Shown here piece by piece: positions 59,081 through 64,000 of a stretch of 64,000 nt of DNA. Source of the stretch: Glycine soja (lineage: Eukaryota > Streptophyta > Magnoliopsida > Fabales > Fabaceae); NCBI RefSeq assembly GCF_004193775.1, contig NC_041019.1, forward strand, positions 1,681,501 through 1,745,500, read 5' to 3'. The notes under the pieces were generated by a model. The model was not told where the DNA came from. It did no database searches and saw only the letters and a list, made by a program, of their open reading frames with translations. The position numbers and the translations under genes are program-made. Positions within the stretch are counted from its first letter, which is position 1; every line of letters begins with the position of its first letter.

Positions 59081-59101
59081 ATTATTATTATTATTATTAT
59101 T
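59081..59101. repeat. (ATT)n microsatellite
   Basis: Seven ATT units about 130 bp upstream of the RETICULATA-RELATED ATG, probably in its promoter or leader. Confidence 0.85.
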
Positions 59102-59300
59102 TTGGAGAAACTTTTTTTTTTCCTTTCAAATATCCCTTTTCATAGACCATTTTAATTGGCAAACAATTAAACATTAAATAAATAAAAACATTTATTATCA
59201 AACAGTAGATCAACTTAGATGTGTTAGTCTAAAGAAAAACAAATAAATAACAATGACATGTTTTGAGAGATAGACAAATATTCCCTCTAACATAACATAA

Positions 59301-59303
<3 letters not shown>

Positions 59304-59335
<32 letters not shown>
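59304..59335. repeat. (AT)n microsatellite
   Basis: About 16 uninterrupted AT units in non-coding DNA. Confidence 0.9.
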
Positions 59336-59339
<4 letters not shown>

Positions 59340-62101
59340 GGTAGAAAGAAATATTAGTTTTAGTTCGACATATTATAAGATATTAGTTTCTTTATGTGAA
59401 ATTCATGTTCTTTTATTATGTGTTTAATTTAAAAGATAAAATTATATAATCTAAAAATAAAAAAGAAATTTTTGAATTAAAATAAAATATAAGAGGTGTA
59501 GGATTCATATTATTTTTTCCTCAACCAAAAAGACACCCTAAAAAAGTTACCAATATACTTTTTAACATGTTATTTTAAAAGTATTTTTATTAACTTAAAT
59601 TTATTAAAAATTATAATTTTTTTTAATTTCATCTTTTATTCAATGAATTTTCCCTGTAATTTGATTGTTTTCAATAAATTATAATCATTATTAAAAAAAT
59701 ATATAATAAAGAAAGTGTATCAAGAAAATATATCAAGAGGTTATTCTTATTTTTGCCTCTCATAAAATCCTAGATTTAAAATATACACTCTACTTTTTGT
59801 GTTCAATAATAAATTCGTATATTTCGTGGTCGCAAAAAAGTTAAATGATATTGATAATTTACATAGTCACGCAAACTATATATAGAAGGCCTCAAATTTA
59901 GAGCTCTACGTGAAGCATTGGTGTCCATAGAGTTACATGGTGCCAATTACCATATCTTTCATTATTTTGGAATTTTCATGTAAGATAAAATCGATCCGAG
60001 TCAGATGTGACTCAGGTCTGAAACACAGGTGCCAATCCAATATCCATATATGCCTATACGAGGCGTCTACTCTAATTTGATTGAAAATAAGGGGGCAAAA
60101 AGTAAAATATATACTGCCAAATTCCAATTCAATTCAAGTATACGACATTGTCTAAAAGTTAGACCAAATTGACCAACTGAAGTGATACCTCTTTGTTGAT
60201 ATAAAAAAATCGTCTGTGCTATGAATATTTTTAAATTTAATAGAATTTTTAAAACAAAATAATATTTATGAGATAAAATATCATTATTGTCAAATAATGA
60301 TGAAATACTATCATGTATTTTAAGAAGAAAAAAAATATATAATAGAAGATGACTTTATTGTTAATTATGTGAATTATATTTTATTATATAAAATAAATTA
60401 AGGTTATATTTAAAAAAACTAGTTGAAAGTTAAAAAATAAATTAATTGATAACTGAAAACTTTTAAGTTAGTTTATTAAATTATAAATGTTTGATAGAAT
60501 TATCTGTTGTTGAAGTAGATAAAAAATATAATATTACAAAAATAGATATATTTATATGATATTTATTTAGACTTTAATGTTTTATGGATAAAAGTATATT
60601 GAGGTATTATAAGTTTATTTTTTAATTAATTTTAAACTCTTGTAAATTATTTTTCATTATATTTTTTGTTTCAATTATTAGATTTTTTTATGTTACATAT
60701 TCTATTATTAATCTTGTACAATGTCTTAATATTTTTAACCAAGTTTGAAATAAAGTTGAAAAAACATGCACTTAAGTAAATATTATACTTTTATTATATT
60801 AATTAGTATAAAAGTTAAAATAAATTGTCTAATATAAAATTATTCAGAAAATAATAGATTTTTTTAACATTTATCATTGTCAATTTCGTGAAGATGTTGA
60901 AATAATTACAAATAATACAATGGCTAAGACAAATAGTATAATATAAAAAATTTGTAAGAGGAATGAGTGAAAAATAAATAAATAATAAAATTATGTTATA
61001 TTTAAAAGGAATAATAAGAATATTTAATAAATATTTTAAGAATAAAAAGAAAATAAAATATAAAAGCAAAAAATTAGAGGCTAAAAACTAAAGCTTTAAA
61101 AAAGTTACTTTAAATAATGTTTCAAAAAATAATAAAAGTTACAAAAAAATACTTATTTATTAAATAGTTAAACAAGTTTTTCAACTAATAAAAAAAAATA
61201 AAACTAACTAAAATAACGTATTAAACATAGCCTAAAGCGAATTTTTTTTAAAAAAATTAAGGTGGAAAAGCATCAAAATTCAAAGTTGGTATCAAAATTA
61301 GGATTAACTAAATTTAAGCAATAATATATGTATCCTTTTCCTCTCGGTCCCAAAGTTCATGATCAATCTTATCAAACCTTTTTAACTTGTCAATTTTGCT
61401 TTCATGCAAAATCTAGTAAGAGTAACTTCAAATTAAATCCACGTTTGATAGTGAGACTCAAGTTTAAAATCATATCTATCTTGCTATATATAATAATCAT
61501 GTTTGACTGCTGAGTTTGATGGGTCAAGACTTTCCTAATAAAATAAAATGTGGGTACGGATGCTTAGTTTTGATGGGTGCAAATACAATTGGAAAAGGTA
61601 TGCATCATTAACAATGTTTCTCACTTTCTCATGGTTTAGCCTTAAAACATGATTCATCGCAATCTGCCCTTACCATTTGGGAATGTGACTGAATAGATTG
61701 GTAACTCAGAATTTGCTACAATCTGGTGATAAGTAATGACTATTAGATCATAATTTTGTTGAGAATACAATATTTCTATATATTCTAATACTACAGTGTT
61801 TCTATTTCTGGTTTCAAATCTCAAAAACAAGTTATACACAAATTCTTTTGGGAGAAAATAAATAATAATAAAAAGGCAAGCTAGCAATCAAACTCCGCAA
61901 CTAAAGATACATAACGAGGTGGTCACAGAATAGCTTATCCAGTACAATTTAAGAAATTGGTATACAAAGTATGATTTTCAACAACGAACCTCCTTTACCC
62001 AATATTTAGTCACATTTATTTGTAACCTATTAAAAACTTTTGCGAATAGCTCCCCTAATAAAAAATGCCGCATGATTAATCATCAACAGGAAAAGGCTAG
62101 C

Positions 62102-63890
62102 TCACTTGATATCATGAAAAGAAGGCAAGACAGCAATAAGACGGTCTCCATAACCAACAGGCTCTGTAAATAACAAACAAAAAATAGTAAGGAATTCATC
62201 ACAACTATGGATGAGTGATTGAGTGTAGCTGCCATAATTGATGGCCTAAAATATGTTTAAACATTGATAATTTGGTTGAGCATTGACGTTGAACTTCAAA
62301 TATTGCAAAAGGACGGAAATCGCAATGAATAAATCACTGAAAAAGCATAGCAGAAATTAAGACCTTAAGTAAACAATATTTTTCCATTCAGTCAATAGTC
62401 ATATACTGACTAGAAAACCCATGAAAACCGATATACTGTAAATTACAATGAGCTAAATTAATTTATCATGAATATCCTGTTACTTTCCATCATTTAGCAA
62501 AAAGGTATACAAGATTCAAGATCCCCAGTGTTTGGTATGATTACAAAAAAGTCACATTATTTTCCACTTTGTTTTCTGTTTTAAGATATTTTTGTAGTTA
62601 TAACTTATAAGAGAAAACAAGAAATGTTTTCTCAAACTCTATTAAGCCTAGATACTTACGCGACCCAAATACGGGGGATACGGGAAATTCTTAAAATTCA
62701 AGATACAACGCAACTCAGATGCATTAACACAAATATACACACACACAAATAAATAGAGAGAGACATACATACATACTTTAAATAAATGCACAGTATTTAT
62801 TAAGACATTGATTATCTTACACTAATACATAACTATATCAGTGGACGATGATCATAATTCACAAAAGCAATACCTATGATAATAACAAAATAAAAAAACA
62901 AAAAAAGAGTGACATATGTTTCCATTACTCATACCAGAATATATTATTTTCCAACATGCTACAAAATCTTCCCCCTAACTTGGGTCAAAATGTCACAAAC
63001 ATCATCATTTGTCCTACTCAAAAGAAGAATTGACTCTATATGATTGCCTAGTAGTAATATTTAGTATTTACTATAGCTTTAAAGATAAAGCTGTATTGAA
63101 TTTGCTGTGCAAAAAAAAAAAAAGCTGTATTGAATTTTATTCCTATTCAAAGTACTGGAGCCATTCTCAACCATACCAATCTACAAAGTTTTGGAAAAAA
63201 AAATAGAGGATACTCTTTGGAATTGGATAAGTACAAGAGTATCATATGCGTATCGGTGTTGCATACAAGTACAGCATAGATACTTTGTCATTTTTGGAGT
63301 ATCAAGGCTTCACAGCTCAAACTAAACAAATCAAACCCAACATCCCCACGTTTTAATATGATAACAGCATGCTAGCCATAAAGAAATTAGGCATCCATGA
63401 TACTAGAGTATCATAAATACAGGTCAGAAAATGCTCAAGTACTAAGTGTTCCAAGATGGTAAAATTCATTTTTAATGCTTATCACTGTGACTACGAGAAT
63501 TTAGAATTATTAGGATTGCCAAATCATTTTTGCCATATTTTATTGCTAGAGGCACACTATTGCTTTAACTATTTCAATTTTGGATGAACAGCACTGCTAT
63601 CATCACTCTTTCTTTCCCCAGAAGCCCTGTATTACCTTAGTACCATGTAAATAAATCTATACATTTTTGTAACAGGTCATAGAAATTATTATACCTCCAT
63701 CCTCAACAAGTAGCTTCAACACTTCTCCAGCCACATCAGACTGCAAGATTTCAAAAATTAAACTAGTCAGAAGTAGTAAATATTTAGGAAGGAACCAGAA
63801 TTACAGAAACAGAGGCATCACCCTTATAGGAAGTCCAGTGCCAAACTGATCCAAATACCCTATGACTTGCCCTTCTTTGATTACATCACC
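62102..63890 (-). CDS. BADC (biotin/lipoyl attachment domain-containing protein), 3' end (partial)
   Basis: Three exons in transcription order: 63890-63822, 63740-63695 and 62163-62102, ending at TGA 62104-62102; the 5' exons lie beyond the right edge. They read GDVIKEGQVIGYLDQFGTGL-PIR, SDVAGEVLKLLVEDGE and PVGYGDRLIAVLPSFHDIK. This is the C-terminal half of a biotinyl-like barrel, but the biotin-acceptor motif (EAMKLM type) is replaced by DQFGTGLP, so no acceptor lysine is present. That is the signature of BADC proteins, plastid homologues of BCCP that occupy its place in heteromeric acetyl-CoA carboxylase and dampen fatty-acid synthesis (established in Arabidopsis). Next to a RETICULATA-RELATED gene, as At3g56130/At3g56140 are in Arabidopsis (recalled). 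The last intron is 1.5 kb and featureless. Confidence 0.85.
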
Positions 63891-64000
63891 CTAGAATTCA
63901 ATTAGGAAATAAATATATTGAAAAGAATTTGTAGTCAGTTCAATGAAAGTGAGGTCCTCAAACAACTTGATGCAGCAACTGTATGATACAAAATATATTA

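Larger units (their letters stand above)
58953..62101. other. AT-rich spacer upstream of the RETICULATA-RELATED gene
   Basis: Holds the promoter of the RETICULATA-RELATED gene (right of 58952) and the 3' UTR of BADC (left of 62102). Includes an ATT microsatellite (59081-59101) and an AT microsatellite (59304-59335). No gene is supported. Confidence 0.55.

Noticed and set aside
1..64000. CRISPR arrays, operons, phage or bacterial islands
   Set aside because: Every recognisable gene is plant nuclear with introns, and no regularly spaced palindromic repeats with unique spacers occur.

Overview
The window is plant nuclear DNA. Genes carry multiple GT-AG introns, the spacers are very AT-rich, and there are MITEs and a tRNA-derived SINE. 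The gene content and order identify it with high confidence as soybean (Glycine max or G. soja), most probably chromosome 18 at the Rhg1 (resistance to Heterodera glycines, soybean cyst nematode) locus. The order is: the 3' end of an ARM-repeat gene, an AVT6-type amino-acid transporter (AAT), alpha-SNAP, a PLAC8-family gene and WI12. It is followed by a Sel1-repeat gene, a small metal-binding (HMA) protein, a CHX transporter, a cytosolic prephenate dehydrogenase, a RETICULATA-RELATED gene and a BADC (biotin/lipoyl-domain) gene. The homeologous block on chromosome 11 is the main alternative and cannot be fully excluded without alignment.

Layout. 1-1.5 kb: last three exons of the ARM-repeat gene (+). 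4.7-7.1 kb: AAT (-). 8.8-13.0 kb: alpha-SNAP (+), divergent from AAT over a 1.7-kb spacer. 15.1-16.8 kb: PLAC8 gene (+), interrupted by an in-frame TGA. 20.7-21.2 kb: WI12 (+), whose reading frame has no AUG at the expected start but a CUG. 21.2-34.2 kb: 13 kb of AT-rich DNA with no credible gene. 34.2-35.3 kb: Sel1-repeat protein (+). 38.1-38.5 kb: HMA protein (+). 39.7-42.9 kb: CHX (+). 43-49.2 kb: repeat-rich spacer with a three-copy tandem repeat and long AT and AAT microsatellites. 49.2-51.2 kb: prephenate dehydrogenase (+). 52.0-59.0 kb: RETICULATA-RELATED protein (-), its introns loaded with small transposons. 62.1-63.9 kb: 3' part of BADC (-), running off the right edge.

Biology. AAT, alpha-SNAP and WI12 are the three genes whose joint copy-number gain gives cyst-nematode resistance in rhg1-b and rhg1-a soybeans. 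Here the block appears once. The predicted alpha-SNAP has Gln203, Asp208 and the C-terminus EEDDLT, the wild-type (susceptible, Williams 82-like) residues rather than resistance-type ones, and there is no copia insertion in its first intron. Downstream, the dehydrogenase lacks a transit peptide and carries Asn222, the residue linked to tyrosine-insensitive, prephenate-specific activity in legumes. The RETICULATA-RELATED and BADC genes are both plastid-related and lie next to each other, as their homologues do in Arabidopsis.

Limits. Splice sites were assigned by eye from GT-AG signals, phase consistency and recalled family sequences. Transcript ends were not determined. TE family names rest on termini and promoter boxes, not on database searches.
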